In this document: in pieces, positions 50,389-60,431 of the stretch
Position numbering within the stretch: position 1 is the first letter of the stretch
Layout of the letters: each line of letters begins with the position of its first letter
NCBI RefSeq assembly: GCF_000013225.1
Contig: NC_007776.1
Location: forward strand, 2,672,501 to 2,736,500
DNA: 64,000 nt
Source: Synechococcus sp. JA-2-3B'a(2-13)
Lineage (GTDB): Bacteria > Cyanobacteriota > Cyanobacteriia > Thermostichales > Thermostichaceae
Direction of reading: 5' to 3'
The notes under the pieces: generated by a model
The model's database searches: none
What the model was told of the DNA's origin: nothing
The model's input: only the letters and a program-made list of their open reading frames with translations
Translations under genes and position numbers: made by a program

Positions 50389-50645
50389 GTTCTCAAGCTC
50401 CTTTAGACTAGATGGGGCCGGTGGCCCGCTGATGTAACCGGTTGACGCAGAACCTGTAGGGATTCGGTGTAACCGAGGATCAACAGGTAAAAACCAGCCG
50501 ATCCAGATGAGGAATGAGTCCAGGATAATGACCTTGTGCCAACCGAATTGATCAACCGGATACATTACCCATTCTAAACAGTGACGGCAGGGGGGTGCAG
50601 CTGCGCTTTCGCGATCTCTTTGGGATCAGGATGCGCAGGGATCCC
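50389..50645. other. spacer between CP12 and the ECF-type ATPase gene
   Basis: About 257 bp that must hold the CP12 promoter. I see no gene, and no hexamer pair worth naming. Confidence 0.3.
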
Positions 50646-51326
50646 TCAGGCCCCAAACAGTTGTTCAATCCGTTGCCGCACCTGCTCTGGGGATCCCTGT
50701 TGACGCACTTGACCTTCCGAGAGCAAAATCGCCCCATCTGCCCATTCCAGTTCCGCCAGCCGATGGGTTACCCAGAGGGCGGTGATGCCTTCTTGATCCA
50801 CCAGTTGCCGGATGCACCGCAGCAAATCTGCCTGGCTGTCGGGATCCAACAGGGCTGTGGGCTCGTCCAAAAGCAGCACCTCGCTGCGCCGGGCCAAAGC
50901 CCCTGCCACTGCCACTCGTTGCTTCTGTCCGCCGCTGAGGCCGTGGATGGGCCGACGGATCAGGTGCTTTAATCCGACTTGCTCCAAGGCTGTTTCCACC
51001 CGCTGGTGAATTTCCGCCAAGGTCAGAGCCTCTGCTCCCAAGCCAAAGGCCACATCGGCTCCCACCGTGGGCATGAACAGTTGGTGATCCGGGTTTTGAA
51101 ACACATAGCCCAGCCGACCGCGAATCTCCAGGCGGCCCGAAAGGGGCTGGGGATGGGTCAGGGATCCGGACAACAACTGCAACAGGGTGGACTTACCGCT
51201 GCCATTGGGCCCCAAGAGCATCCACAACTGGCCCTTGGGAATGACAAAACTGCACGCCTGCAAAACCGGCGGACGCTCCGGCCAAGCAAAGGTCAGGCTC
51301 TCCACCCGAATGGCCACCTCAGACAT
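50646..51326 (-). CDS. energy-coupling-factor type ABC ATPase (CbiO-like)
   Basis: A 226-residue ATPase: LLGPNGSGKSTLLQLLSGSL (Walker A), the Q-loop FQNPDHQLFMPTV with the FQNPDxQ signature of ECF ATPases, LSGGQKQRVAVAGALARR (signature), VLLLDEPTALLDP (Walker B) and VTHRLAELEWAD (H-loop). It powers uptake of a vitamin or metal ion with a T and an S component, neither encoded here. Substrate cannot be assigned. Confidence 0.9.
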   Translation of the reverse strand: MSEVAIRVESLTFAWPERPPVLQACSFVIPKGQLWMLLGPNGSGKSTLLQLLSGSLTHPQPLSGRLEIRGRLGYVFQNPDHQLFMPTVGADVAFGLGAEALTLAEIHQRVETALEQVGLKHLIRRPIHGLSGGQKQRVAVAGALARRSEVLLLDEPTALLDPDSQADLLRCIRQLVDQEGITALWVTHRLAELEWADGAILLSEGQVRQQGSPEQVRQRIEQLFGA

Positions 51327-51362
51327 GGGGATCCCTTAGCGGCAGAGAGAAAAGGGCTGTCC

Positions 51363-51632
51363 TCAGCTTTGCAACTGGGCCAAAAAACCGGGACGGGTTC
51401 CCATGGGGCTGGCGCTGCCCGACTTAGAAGTCATTTGCACGCCACACAACTCACCGGTGAGCAGAAACACCTTTTTGCCGGTGCGGTCGCAGGTCAGCTC
51501 CAAACTCTGAGGGGATCCACTCTGCAGAGCATTGACGATGCTTTGGTAGGCCCGGTTGGCCGCTTCTTCCTCTTTTTGGTGGACAACGATGGGGGCAGGG
51601 TTCCCTTTCAGGAGCAGTTCCAGAGTGTACAT
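51363..51632 (-). CDS. UPF0367-type small cyanobacterial protein
   Basis: An 89-residue soluble protein: MYTLELLLKGNPAPIVVHQK, then AYQSIVNALQSGSPQSLELT and CDRTGKKVFLLTGELCGVQM. Length and the VQMTSKSG motif fit UPF0367. Function unknown. It lies 36 bp upstream of the ECF-type ATPase gene on the same strand, a possible two-gene operon. Confidence 0.72.
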   Translation of the reverse strand: MYTLELLLKGNPAPIVVHQKEEEAANRAYQSIVNALQSGSPQSLELTCDRTGKKVFLLTGELCGVQMTSKSGSASPMGTRPGFLAQLQS

Positions 51633-51697
51633 GGCTGACCGTTGCGTAGTGGGCCGTGGGACAAAAGAGAGGCACCCAGAGGACGCCGTTGGCGACA

Positions 51698-51711
51698 GCA
51701 GGACGAAGTCC
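51698..51711 (+). repeat. short interspersed repeat, diverged intergenic copy
   Basis: GCAGGACGAAGTCC, two mismatches from the consensus, preceded by GCCGTTGGCGACA as the 56740 copy is by a related sequence. Confidence 0.5.
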
Positions 51712-51783
51712 TTTTCCAGTATCGCAGGTTGGGCCAGGGTACCGGCAGGCTCAACAAATGACGGGGGAGTTTCTCTCGCCAGA

Positions 51784-52242
51784 TTAGGCCAGGCCGGTGC
51801 CGAGAAAAGGCAGCAGGCTAATCAGCAACAGGCCCAACGTGGCCAGGGATCCCGCCAAGAAGGAGAGGGATCGCCCAATGGGAATATCGGCAATGTAGAA
51901 AAAGTTGTAGAGCAGCCGCGCCAGCAGAAACACCCCACACAGCACGGCTACCCCTTCGTCTCCGCTGAGGCCAAAATACCAGGGATCCGAGTGAGGGCCG
52001 GTGATGTAGGCGATCAACGCTGCTGCCGCAAACATCCCAAAGGTCTCAAACCCGTTGGCGTGGGCCCAGGTGGCCCGTTGCCCGTAGGGAGGTAGCCTAT
52101 CGAACATAGCCCGAGGGGCATGCAGGTCGTAGCCGACGCGGGCACGGGCATAGCCCACCACCCCCATGGGCAGATAGACCAAGAGCATGGCTGCCGCAAT
52201 AGAGAACAGGGGGATGGCTACGAGAGGAGGATTTGGCAACAT
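51784..52242 (-). CDS. MAPEG family membrane protein
   Basis: A 152-residue protein with four membrane spans. MLPNPPLVAIPLFSIAAAML opens it; RATWAHANGFETFGMFAAAAL carries the family's conserved N and E, and ARLLYNFFYIADIPIGRSLS the end signature. MAPEG proteins include glutathione S-transferases of lipids; many cyanobacterial members are untested. The ATG at 52242 is preferred to a GTG eight codons earlier. Confidence 0.85.
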   Translation of the reverse strand: MLPNPPLVAIPLFSIAAAMLLVYLPMGVVGYARARVGYDLHAPRAMFDRLPPYGQRATWAHANGFETFGMFAAAALIAYITGPHSDPWYFGLSGDEGVAVLCGVFLLARLLYNFFYIADIPIGRSLSFLAGSLATLGLLLISLLPFLGTGLA

Positions 52243-52376
52243 AAGATAGGCAAAAGGGCGGTGCACAATGACAGAGGAGAGAAAAGAGCCCAGCTTGGGT
52301 GGGAACTATTGCCGGGAAAATCAACACCAGAACCATTATCCATCTATCGGGCTGTCTATCCAGGCAGATGCTTGCG

Positions 52377-52805
52377 TCAGGAAATCTTGCGGATTTGCCG
52401 GCGGCGCTCCTCATATTCAGCGCGGGTGATCAAGCCCTGTTTCAACAGGCTTTCCAACTGCTGTTCGGGATCCCGGGCTTCTCGCCCTTCCACACTGGTC
52501 CATTCCAGCTCGATCAACTCTCGGTTGAATCGAAAATCGAAATCGGCATTGCTCATGGTCAGGATCCACAGCCCTTCCAGCAAACAAAGGGCGCGTACCC
52601 CGTAGCTGAGGATCTGCAGCGGGATGGAAGGAACGAACACCATCAGCCCCGCCACCAAGTAGCCCCAGCCCCAGCGTTGGTGCCCCATATAGAAGCGCTG
52701 CAACCCTGGGATCAGCACCCCCAGCATCGCCAGCCAACCGGCCACCTCTCGGATTAACCGCCGACGATCCTGTGGGGGCGTATCAGGATCCCTGCTCTCG
52801 GCCAT
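52377..52805 (-). CDS. TM2-domain protein with SHOCT-like tail
   Basis: A 142-residue protein. Two membrane spans joined by GLQRFYMGHQRWGWGYLVAG, the TM2 signature (G-x-x-F-Y-x-G), lie at about 25-75. The end LESLLKQGLITRAEYEERRR is a SHOCT motif. Function unknown. The spacer behind it holds no gene. Confidence 0.85.
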   Translation of the reverse strand: MAESRDPDTPPQDRRRLIREVAGWLAMLGVLIPGLQRFYMGHQRWGWGYLVAGLMVFVPSIPLQILSYGVRALCLLEGLWILTMSNADFDFRFNRELIELEWTSVEGREARDPEQQLESLLKQGLITRAEYEERRRQIRKIS

Positions 52806-52943
52806 AGACTGCACCAGCTAGATGTGCCATTAAGCTAGCTCAGTTTTGGCCGCACAGGGCTCAGGAACTTGGATCCAACCTTAGAAGATTTTTGAGCAGC
52901 ATCCCGCCGCCTATACTTGATGGGGGCGGTTCGGGGAAGGAAC

Positions 52944-54842
52944 ATGGCAGAGCGGGAACTATCGGTAGCGATCTTGGCAGCGGGCAAAGGTACCCGGATG
53001 CGGTCGCAGTTGCCCAAGGTGCTGCACAAACTGGGATCCCTGTCTTTGATCGAGCGGCTGCTGCGCACGGTGCTGACGTTAAAGCCCCACCGCTGTCTGG
53101 TGGTCGTGGGTTATGAACAAGAGCAGGTGCGCCAAGCCCTGCGGGAGTACCCGGTTGAATTTGTGGAGCAGGCCCAGCAATTGGGCACCGGACACGCCGT
53201 TCAACAGCTGTTGCCCGTCCTGGGCGGTTTTCAGGGGGATCTGCTGGTGATCAACGGGGATGTGCCCCTGCTGCGGGCAGAAACCCTGCAAGCTCTGGTG
53301 GAGCGCCACCGCCAGGTGAACCCAGAGGTAACCTTGCTCTCGGCTCAGGTGGCGGATCCCTATGGCTATGGACGGGTGTTCTGCGATGCCCAACAGCGAG
53401 TGCTGGAACTGGTGGAAGAGCGAGACTGCACCCCAGCCCAACGGCAAAATCGCCGCATCAACAGTGGGGTGTATTGTTTTCACTGGCCGGCTCTGGCTCA
53501 GGTTTTGCCCCATCTCAATCGCAACAACGCACAGCAGGAGTACTACCTAACAGATGCCGTCAAGCGGGTGGGCAAAGCCATCGCTCTGGATGTTGCCGAT
53601 CCGCAAGAAATTGTGGGCGTCAACGACCGCCGCCAACTGGCCCAGGCGTACCAGATTTTGCAGGATCGCCTCAAAGAAGCCTGGATGGAAGCCGGGGTCA
53701 CCTTTGTGGATCCCGACAGCAGCAGCCTCGAGGAAACGGTGGAATTGGCCCCCGATGTGGTGATCGAGCCCCAAACCCATCTGCGAGGGGTGTGCCGCAT
53801 TGGGCCGGGAACCCGCCTGGGGCCGGGCAGTTGGATCGAGTCCAGCGAGATTGGATCTGGGTGTCACATTCTCTACTCGGTGGTCAGCCACAGCCGCATC
53901 GGCAACCACGTCTGGATAGGCCCCTACGCCCACGTGCGCCCCCACAGCCAGATCGGGGATCACTGCCGCATCGGCAACTTTGTGGAAACCAAAAATGCCC
54001 AGATCGGATCCCACAGCAACGCCGCCCACTTGGCCTACCTGGGCGATGCCAAGCTGGGATCCCAGGTCAACATCGGGGCGGGCACCATCATCGCCAACTA
54101 CGACGGCCAGCAAAAGCACTTTACCGAAATTGGGGATCGCAGCAAAACAGGCGCCAACTCGGTTCTGGTGGCTCCTTTGCAGGTGGGATCCGATGTCACC
54201 ATTGCTGCCGGCTCCACCATCCCTGCCCGCTACCCCCTGCCGGATGACTGCTTGGTGATCGCTCGCTCCCGCCCGGTGGTCAAGCCCGGTTGGCGACTTG
54301 GGATCCGCTCTTCCCGCCCCCAGGAGCCCCAGCCCATGCCGCCGGGATCCCTCAAGATTTATCCCTTGCGCCTTTTCCCCGGCCAAGATCTCAAGCAGGA
54401 ACTAGAGCGATTGGCCCGGCAGCAGCCCTTGCAAGCGGGGTTTGTCCTCAGCGCTGTCGGCAGCCTCAGCCAAGCCACCCTGCGCCTGGCCGACCAAACG
54501 GGGGATCACCTGTTGTCGGAACGCCTGGAGATCCTGGCCCTGAGTGGATCCCTGTGCCCTGACGGAGTCCATCTCCATCTCACCGTTGCCGATGCCCGAG
54601 GCCAAACCTGGGGGGGACACCTGCGCCCCGGCTGCCTCATCTACACCACCGCCGAAATTGTCCTCGCCGACAGCCCGGAGTATCGCTTCTCCCGTCAACC
54701 GGATCCGGCCACCGGCTACCTGGAGTTGCACATCCAACCCGTGGCAGGGGATCCCTGCTGGCCGTCCCCACCCCCCCAACCCCAGCAAAACCAGCAGACA
54801 AAACCAGAGGCTGACAACAGCAGGCCGAAAAGCCTACAGTAG
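52944..54842 (+). CDS. glmU: GlmU (UDP-GlcNAc pyrophosphorylase/acetyltransferase) fused to a PPC/DUF296 domain
   Basis: A 632-residue protein. Residues 1-230 are the uridylyltransferase: [44 protein letters not shown]. Residues 250-450 are the left-handed beta-helix acetyltransferase with hexad repeats, [20 protein letters not shown] and [13 protein letters not shown]. GlmU normally ends here. A short Pro linker leads to about 470-605, a PPC/DUF296 domain: [59 protein letters not shown] and [13 protein letters not shown] Gln/Pro tail ends it. No stop or frameshift separates the parts. GGGGAAGGA precedes the ATG. Confidence 0.93.
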   Translation: MAERELSVAILAAGKGTRMRSQLPKVLHKLGSLSLIERLLRTVLTLKPHRCLVVVGYEQEQVRQALREYPVEFVEQAQQLGTGHAVQQLLPVLGGFQGDLLVINGDVPLLRAETLQALVERHRQVNPEVTLLSAQVADPYGYGRVFCDAQQRVLELVEERDCTPAQRQNRRINSGVYCFHWPALAQVLPHLNRNNAQQEYYLTDAVKRVGKAIALDVADPQEIVGVNDRRQLAQAYQILQDRLKEAWMEAGVTFVDPDSSSLEETVELAPDVVIEPQTHLRGVCRIGPGTRLGPGSWIESSEIGSGCHILYSVVSHSRIGNHVWIGPYAHVRPHSQIGDHCRIGNFVETKNAQIGSHSNAAHLAYLGDAKLGSQVNIGAGTIIANYDGQQKHFTEIGDRSKTGANSVLVAPLQVGSDVTIAAGSTIPARYPLPDDCLVIARSRPVVKPGWRLGIRSSRPQEPQPMPPGSLKIYPLRLFPGQDLKQELERLARQQPLQAGFVLSAVGSLSQATLRLADQTGDHLLSERLEILALSGSLCPDGVHLHLTVADARGQTWGGHLRPGCLIYTTAEIVLADSPEYRFSRQPDPATGYLELHIQPVAGDPCWPSPPPQPQQNQQTKPEADNSRPKSLQ

Positions 54843-55380
54843 TCAACACGAGTTACCTAAAGCTAAAGGGGGCTTGTGAGCGCCAAGCCGAAAGCTTCAC
54901 GGAACTCATGGACGCTTTGCGGTGTGGCGGGCATGTTACTGGGTTTTCGGACGCAACTCATTCTTAACCGCAAGCAAACAACTCTAGCCGCCCAACACGC
55001 TGGGGTAGCCCGCCACGCCTATAACTGGGGCTTAGAAGTCTGTCGGCAAGCCCTGGAGAACCAGCAAAAACTTCCCACCGCCATTGACCTGCACAAGCGC
55101 CTAGTGGCCGAGGTGAAGAAAGAACATCGCTGGTACTACCAGGTCTCCAAATGCGCCCCTCAGCATGCATTACGCAACCTGGAGCAAGCCCTTAAGCGCT
55201 GGCGGGGTGGGTTGGGGAAGTTTCCCCGCTTCAAACGCAAGGGAGTGCGAGACAGCTTTTACCTGGAAGGGAGTATTCGCACTTCTGGCAACCGCATCAA
55301 GGTACCTATCTTCGGTTGGCTGCGCTGTGCAGAGCTGCTCCCGGTGACCACACCCAAGAACGTGGTTGTTAGCTTGAGAG

Positions 55381-55657
55381 CATGACTCTAGTCAATAATA
55401 AGCTCAACTATACTGAAAATAATGTATAATATGTTCAGTACGGATTACTACCAGTTGATCTTTCTGTTTACTTTCGAGTCTGCCAACATGGTAGCCAAAG
55501 CAAAGCAGAAAATTGGTAGTAAGACGACACGGAAACTGCGCTTTGGGTATTCTACTCAAAGCTTTGCGGGATACCGCCATTCTGGTTGGAAACAAACAGA
55601 ATGCTATCGCTGCATAGTTGAACAGTGATGTTCAGCAGTGTTCAGCGTAAATGTATC
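55381..55657 (-). mobile_element. 277-bp AT-rich element, copy B
   Basis: Apparently the same sequence as at 40181-40457, inverted, flanked by AG on both sides (55379-55380 and 55658-55659). Deleting it with one AG restores the tnpB reading frame (SLRAGHW). Reading plus, a TATAAT hexamer occurs near 55424. Confidence 0.88.
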
Positions 55658-55897
55658 AGCCGGACATTGGTACATCTCCTTCAAGTACGAAGCTCCAACA
55701 CCCCAGGTGGAGAAGACCGGAGAGGTGGTGGGAGTGGATTTGGGTATCCATCACCTGGCCACCTGCTCCGGCGGGGAAGTGTTTCCCAATCCCAAGCCCT
55801 ACCGCAAGGCCCAGCGGCGTTTGGTCAGGCTGCAACGGCGGCTGAGCCGTAAGCAGAAAGGCTCTGCCAACCGCAAGAAGGCGGTGGTGCAGTTGGG

Positions 55898-56708
55898 GGT
55901 CGTGTTGATCTTATGTTAGGATAGAGAGAATAATTTATAGAGGAAAGAGGATGAAGTTGGTTTTTTTAGATGAAAACAAATGGCAGAAGATATTGGCTTT
56001 TTTACAGACAGAAGAGAGAGTTAACATTGGGAAAGAAGCAAACTGCAAACAGTTCATTGAAGCAGTTCTTTGGATAGCCCGTTCCGGTGCTCCTTGGCGC
56101 TACCTCCCAGAAGGATATGGCAAATGGTACACCATCTATCAAAGATTCCACCGGTGGAGTCGTTTTGGAGTGTGGGAACGGATGTTCAAGTATTTTATTG
56201 ACGACCCTGATTTAGAGCATCTCATTATTGATTCAACCATGGTTCGAGCGCACTCCTGTGCTGCCGGAAAAAAGGGGAGCAAGCTTTGGGGAGAAGCCGA
56301 GGCGGATACAGCACCAAGATTCATGTGAGTGTAGATGGGTTGGGAAATCCGCTGGAATTGAGAATAACTGGCGGAGAAAAGAGCGATATTACTCAAGGGG
56401 AAGAATTGATAGAGGGCTGGCAGAGAAAGGATACCAAAGTAATTGAGGATAAAGGATATGATGCGGATAAGTTGATTGAGAAGATAGGGGAAGCTCAAGC
56501 GGTTATTCCGCCTAAAAGGAATAGAAAGACGCAGCGGCATTATGACAAGCATCTGTATCAAGAGAGGCATTTAATCGAATGCTTTTTTCATAAGTTAAAG
56601 CAGTACCGGCATCTATTTTCTCGTTTTGACAAATTGGCCAGGAACTTCTTGAGTTTTCTCTATCTCGTCAGTGCTCTCTTTTGGCTCAAATGAAAGATCA
56701 ACACAACC
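55898..56708 (+). mobile_element. IS5-family insertion sequence, copy 2 (811 bp)
   Basis: Same length and ends (GGTCGTGTTGATCTT and AAGATCAACACAACC) as copy 1. It is flanked by GG on both sides, and removal with one GG restores tnpB (CAGTTGGGCAAAG). Only a few base changes separate the copies, implying recent transposition. Confidence 0.92.
55951..56693 (+). CDS. IS5-family transposase, two frames, copy 2
   Basis: As in copy 1, frame one (55951-56328) holds MKLVFLDENKWQKILAFL to the first aspartate (LIIDSTMVRAH) and frame two (56286-56693) holds IEDKGYDADKL and ERHLIECFFHKLK. The heptamer A-AAA-AAG at 56268-56274 is in phase (AAA at 56269) for -1 slippage, after which the ribosome would read the second frame. 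Frame two differs from copy 1 at a few residues (IGDKG to IEDKG, YKERH to YQERH). Confidence 0.9.
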
Positions 56709-56739
56709 GGCAAAGCTCACAAGCGGGTGGCAGACATAA

Positions 56740-56753
56740 GGACTCCGTCCCGC
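56740..56753 (-). repeat. short interspersed repeat at the tnpB deletion joint
   Basis: A perfect GGACTCCGTCCCGC (reverse complement of the consensus), followed by TATCGCGAACGGCG. It lies exactly where tnpB loses its central catalytic stretch. Confidence 0.6.
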
Positions 56754-57223
56754 TATCGCGAACGGCGACAGCTAGAGTACAAGGCCCGGCTCTACGGCTG
56801 TCAGGTGGTGGTGGCGGATAAGTTTTATCCGTCCAGCCAACTGTGTTCACGGTGTGGCCACAAACAGAAGATGCCACTCAGCGAGCGGGTATTTCGCTGC
56901 CCGTGTTGTGGTCTGGGGATAGACCGCGACCGCAATGCAGCGCTGAACCTGGTGCGGTGGTATTTTGAGTGCTACTTAAAGCGCTCAACTACCCCAAGCT
57001 CTGGGGAAAGAGACGCCTGTGGAGATTCCTCTAGCGGGGTGGTAAGCCTGAAGCTTACTACCAGTCACGAGTCGTGGAAGCAGGAAGAAAGCAGAGACGC
57101 GACAGGCACTGAACACTCTGGAAGTGTTTGTTAGCGTTTCGTAGGTCTTTCGGAGCGGTCATCAGTACCCCGTTGAGCAGCCAGAAATTGTTAAGCTTAA
57201 CGCACGGATGGCAGTATCCGGCC

Positions 57224-57670
57224 ATGCCCCGAGTGACAACTGCTGACGAGCTGCTGACAGAATATGCCTCTGGCGAGCGCAACTTTCAAGAATCCAACCT
57301 GGTGGGGGTGGACTTGGTGCGCTCCAACTTGCAAGGGGTGAATCTGAGAGGGGCCAACCTCTCCTTTGGCAAGCTGAGTGGCATTAACCTGCAGGAAGCC
57401 GATTTGCGCGGCGCCGATCTCAGCTCGGCCAACTTGATGGGGGCCAACCTCCGCGGGGCCAATCTTTGGGAAGCCAACTTGATCGGCGCGGATCTCAGCT
57501 TTGCCGACTTGCGGGAAGCCAACTTGCACGGTGCCTACCTTTGGGAAGCCAAGCTAACCCGTGCACAACTGCAGGGATCCGATCTGAGCGGGGCAAAAAT
57601 CGGCGGAGCAGTGCTGACCGGCGCTGACCTCAGGGGGGCCATCCTACCTGACGGGAGTGTGCTGGCTTGA
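57224..57670 (+). CDS. pentapeptide repeat protein
   Basis: A 148-residue protein made of A(N/D)LxX repeats from about residue 22 to 145, e.g. NLRGANLSFGKLSGINLQEA, DLRGADLSSANLMGANLRGA. These fold into a right-handed square beta-helix. The ATG at 57224 is used because the residues encoded upstream have no repeat character. Most cyanobacterial members have unknown roles. It lies directly behind the broken tnpB. Confidence 0.88.
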   Translation: MPRVTTADELLTEYASGERNFQESNLVGVDLVRSNLQGVNLRGANLSFGKLSGINLQEADLRGADLSSANLMGANLRGANLWEANLIGADLSFADLREANLHGAYLWEAKLTRAQLQGSDLSGAKIGGAVLTGADLRGAILPDGSVLA

Positions 57671-57721
57671 GCCACCCCCCAGCAGACAAGGCAGAATGGA
57701 ACTGTTGCGACGGGATCCCTG

Positions 57722-57997
57722 ATGTTACTGCTGTTCAACTTGGTCTTGACACTGCTGCTGGCTTTGGGAGTGGCAGTCCTGGCCGGGCAAAACCCCACCA
57801 CCCTGACCGTACATTTCTTAATGTGGCGCTCGGTGGAGCTGCCTTTGGGATTTCTCATTGCCGCGGCCGTCGGCTTGGGCCTGTTGACGGTGGGGCTGGG
57901 CTCTCTCCTCTGGCCTGGGCGCAGCTTTTCTGCCACCGCCCGCCAATTACAGGAACGGGTGCGCCAACTGGAAATGCAGGATCAACCGCCCCAATAA
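57722..57997 (+). CDS. LapA/DUF1049-domain membrane protein
   Basis: A 91-residue protein with two membrane spans (residues 3-20 and 43-65) joined by NPTTLTVHFLMWRSVELPLG, the DUF1049 signature, and ending in a short coiled coil ARQLQERVRQLEMQ. Family members (LapA/YciS) act in lipopolysaccharide assembly in proteobacteria; the cyanobacterial role is unknown. Confidence 0.82.
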   Translation: MLLLFNLVLTLLLALGVAVLAGQNPTTLTVHFLMWRSVELPLGFLIAAAVGLGLLTVGLGSLLWPGRSFSATARQLQERVRQLEMQDQPPQ

Positions 57998-58194
57998 CGC
58001 ACAATTGCCAAAGGGATCCCTCTGCTTTCTGGCTTTGGCTCAACAGCTTCGCTCCCGCCGTTGACTTGCTGGACGATTTTGTCGGTGGCCCTGAGGAAAG
58101 CGTGCCGAAATAGCTCGCCGACTGAGACTGGGCGTAAGCTGAGAAAGGATCCCTTCGCCGTCTGCTTGATCAGTGCGTATCTCCAACCGTAACC
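57998..58194. other. spacer before ispH
   Basis: About 200 bp, presumably holding the ispH promoter. Nothing specific seen. Confidence 0.3.
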
Positions 58195-59454
58195 ATGCCT
58201 CATTCCCAACCCACTTCCCCGGATCCCTCTCCCCAAGACCCACGGGCCCTGCGCAAAGCCCTGCGCGGATCCAGCACCTACTTTGCCAAGGGATTTGAAG
58301 AACACAAGGATCAGGCTCAACTGGAGCTGCAAACCACCTACAAAAGCCCCCTTGTGGAGCAAATCCGTGCCCAGTCCTACCGCTATCAGCGGGGCGACAT
58401 TACCATTCACCTGGCCAGGGCCTTTGGCTTTTGCTGGGGCGTGGAACGGGCGGTGGAATATGCCTATGAAGCGCGGCGACGCTTTCCGGATCGGCAACTG
58501 TGGATCACCAACGAGATCATCCACAACCCTTTGGTAAACCAGCACCTGAAGGAGATGGGGATCCGCTTTGTGGAGAAAGGCCCGGACGGCAAGAAGGACT
58601 TTTCTCAGATCCGGCCTCAAGATGTGGTGATCTGGCCTGCTTTTGGGGCGAGTGCCTCGGAAATGGCGTTTTTCCGGTCGCAGGGCAATGAGATCGTCGA
58701 TACCACCTGCCCCTGGGTTTCCCGCGTGTGGAACCAAGTGGACAAGCACCGCGCGGCTCAATTCACCTCTGTGATCCACGGCAAGTACAACCACGAGGAA
58801 ACCGTAGCCACCAGCTCCTTTGCCGAAAAATATCTGGTGGTGCTGAACCTGGAAGAAGCAGAATGGGTCGCTCGCTACATTTTGCAAGGCGGAGATGCGG
58901 CAGAATTTCGGCGGCGCTTTGGCAAGGCCACTTCCCCCGGTTTTGATCCGGATCGCGATCTAGAGCGGATCGGCATCGCCAACCAAACCACGATGCTGGA
59001 AGGGGAGACCCGCGCCATTGCCAAGCTGTTTGAGACCACCATGCTGCGCAAATATGGCCCCCAGGAGTTAGACAACCACTTCATGAGCTTCAACACCATC
59101 TGCAATGCCACCCAAGAGCGGCAGGACGCCATGTTCGAGCTGCTCGAGCAGCCTTTGGATGTCGTGGTGGTGATCGGGGGGTTTAATTCCTCGAATACCA
59201 CCCACTTGCAGGAAATTGCCCTGGCCAAAGGCCTGCCCTCCTTCCATATCGATGGTCCTGACTGCATCCAACCCAACAACCGCATCCGCCACAAGCCCCT
59301 TCACCAAGACCCGACAGTTACCGAAGGGTGGCTACCCGATGGGCCGGTGCAAATCGGCATTACCTCCGGTGCCTCTACCCCAGACCGCGTTGTTGAAGAG
59401 GTGATTCAACGCATCTTCGCCCTGCGTGAAGAACCTCGGCGGATCCCTGCCTAG
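58195..59454 (+). CDS. ispH: 4-hydroxy-3-methylbut-2-enyl diphosphate reductase
   Basis: A 419-residue enzyme, the last step of the MEP isoprenoid pathway, giving IPP and DMAPP. The three cluster cysteines are in [27 protein letters not shown] and [29 protein letters not shown] and [15 protein letters not shown] follow. The long amino extension (about 65 residues) and inserts are typical of the cyanobacterial/plant type that takes electrons from ferredoxin. Confidence 0.96.
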   Translation: MPHSQPTSPDPSPQDPRALRKALRGSSTYFAKGFEEHKDQAQLELQTTYKSPLVEQIRAQSYRYQRGDITIHLARAFGFCWGVERAVEYAYEARRRFPDRQLWITNEIIHNPLVNQHLKEMGIRFVEKGPDGKKDFSQIRPQDVVIWPAFGASASEMAFFRSQGNEIVDTTCPWVSRVWNQVDKHRAAQFTSVIHGKYNHEETVATSSFAEKYLVVLNLEEAEWVARYILQGGDAAEFRRRFGKATSPGFDPDRDLERIGIANQTTMLEGETRAIAKLFETTMLRKYGPQELDNHFMSFNTICNATQERQDAMFELLEQPLDVVVVIGGFNSSNTTHLQEIALAKGLPSFHIDGPDCIQPNNRIRHKPLHQDPTVTEGWLPDGPVQIGITSGASTPDRVVEEVIQRIFALREEPRRIPA

Positions 59455-59474
59455 GGATCCCTTCCCTCTTCCCT

Positions 59475-60431
59475 TTGAGCGTGCTCAACACCCTTTTTCA
59501 GGTTTATCCTCCCTTGCTGGGCTGGACGCTGCTGGGGTTTGCTCTCCAGAAGGGGCTGCCCGGCGGCTGGAAGCGTTGGCTGGATCCCCACGCCTTGGGG
59601 CGATTCATGTTTTGGGTGGGAGTGCCCCTCAGCATTGTCGGGTTTATGCAGGGGGTGGATCTGTCGGGCCAAATCTGGGTCGCCCCTCTGATCTGTTGGC
59701 TGTCGGTGGGGCTGGGGTTTGCCTTGACCAGCGCCTGGCTGTGGTGGCAGCACCGTGGTGTGGGGGATGTCCCCAACTGTTGGAGCAGCGCACAGCAGGG
59801 CAGCTTTCACCTGACCGCCACCCTGGGGAACACCGGGTATTTGGGCTACCCCATCTGCTTGGCTGTGGCCGGAAGGGCTTACTTTGGCTGGGCCCTGTTC
59901 TACGATCTGCTGGGCACTCTCTTCATGGCCTACGGGTTTGGCGTGTGGGTGGCCAGCCGCCACGGCAGTTCCCATGCCCAACCTTGGCAGGTGGGCCTCC
60001 ACATTCTGCGCACCCCTGCCCTCTGGTCGTTTGCGATGGGCCTGCTGCTGACGCGCGAACCTCTGCCGGGTTGGCTCTCTCAAGGGTTGGCGGCTTTTGC
60101 TTGGAGCATGATCCCGCTCAGCTTGATGATCCTGGGGATGCGATTGGCCCAGGTGAAGCGCTGGGGATCCTTTCTTGCCGCCGGAGTGGCCCTCTTGATC
60201 AAAATTGTGATTGTGCCGCTCTTGGTGGGAATCGGCCTTGCCTTCACCCCCTACCCGCCTCTGGCCAAGCTGGTGCTGGTCCTGCAGAGCGGTATGCCCC
60301 CCGCCATCGCCACCCTGGTGCTCACGGAAGAATACGACTTGGATCGGGAAATTACCGTAACTGCCTTGGCCGTGGGGTACTTGGCCGCCTTGCTGACCTT
60401 GCCCCTCTGGCTGGGACTCTGGGGATCCTAA
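59475..60431 (+). CDS. AEC-family transporter (auxin efflux carrier type)
   Basis: A 318-residue protein with about ten membrane spans. TATLGNTGYLGYPICLAVAG (the N-x-G-Y/F-x-G motif) and MPPAIATLVLTEEYDLDREI mark the AEC superfamily, to which malate and auxin carriers belong. Substrate unknown. It starts at TTG (59475) or GTG (59481). It converges on a small gene with a 4-bp overlap (CTAA). Confidence 0.88.
   Translation: MSVLNTLFQVYPPLLGWTLLGFALQKGLPGGWKRWLDPHALGRFMFWVGVPLSIVGFMQGVDLSGQIWVAPLICWLSVGLGFALTSAWLWWQHRGVGDVPNCWSSAQQGSFHLTATLGNTGYLGYPICLAVAGRAYFGWALFYDLLGTLFMAYGFGVWVASRHGSSHAQPWQVGLHILRTPALWSFAMGLLLTREPLPGWLSQGLAAFAWSMIPLSLMILGMRLAQVKRWGSFLAAGVALLIKIVIVPLLVGIGLAFTPYPPLAKLVLVLQSGMPPAIATLVLTEEYDLDREITVTALAVGYLAALLTLPLWLGLWGS

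Larger units (their letters stand above)
54933..57134 (+). pseudogene. tnpB: IS200/IS605-type tnpB, broken by two insertions and a deletion
   Basis: Fragments in order: MLLGFRTQLILNRKQTTLAA to PVTTPKNVVVSLRA; then GHWYISFKYEAPTPQ, VGVDLGIHHLATCSGGE (first RuvC aspartate) to GSANRKKAVVQLG; then KAHKRVADIR, and ERRQLEYKARLYGCQVVVAD, CSRCGHKQ with CPCCG (zinc ribbon) and DRDRNAALNLV (third aspartate). The 277-bp element and the 811-bp IS split it; removing each with its 2-bp duplication rejoins the frame. Between VADIR and ERRQLEYKA, the usual stretch bearing the catalytic glutamate is gone and a short interspersed repeat sits there. Thus it is inactive. No tnpA is next to it. Confidence 0.9.
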
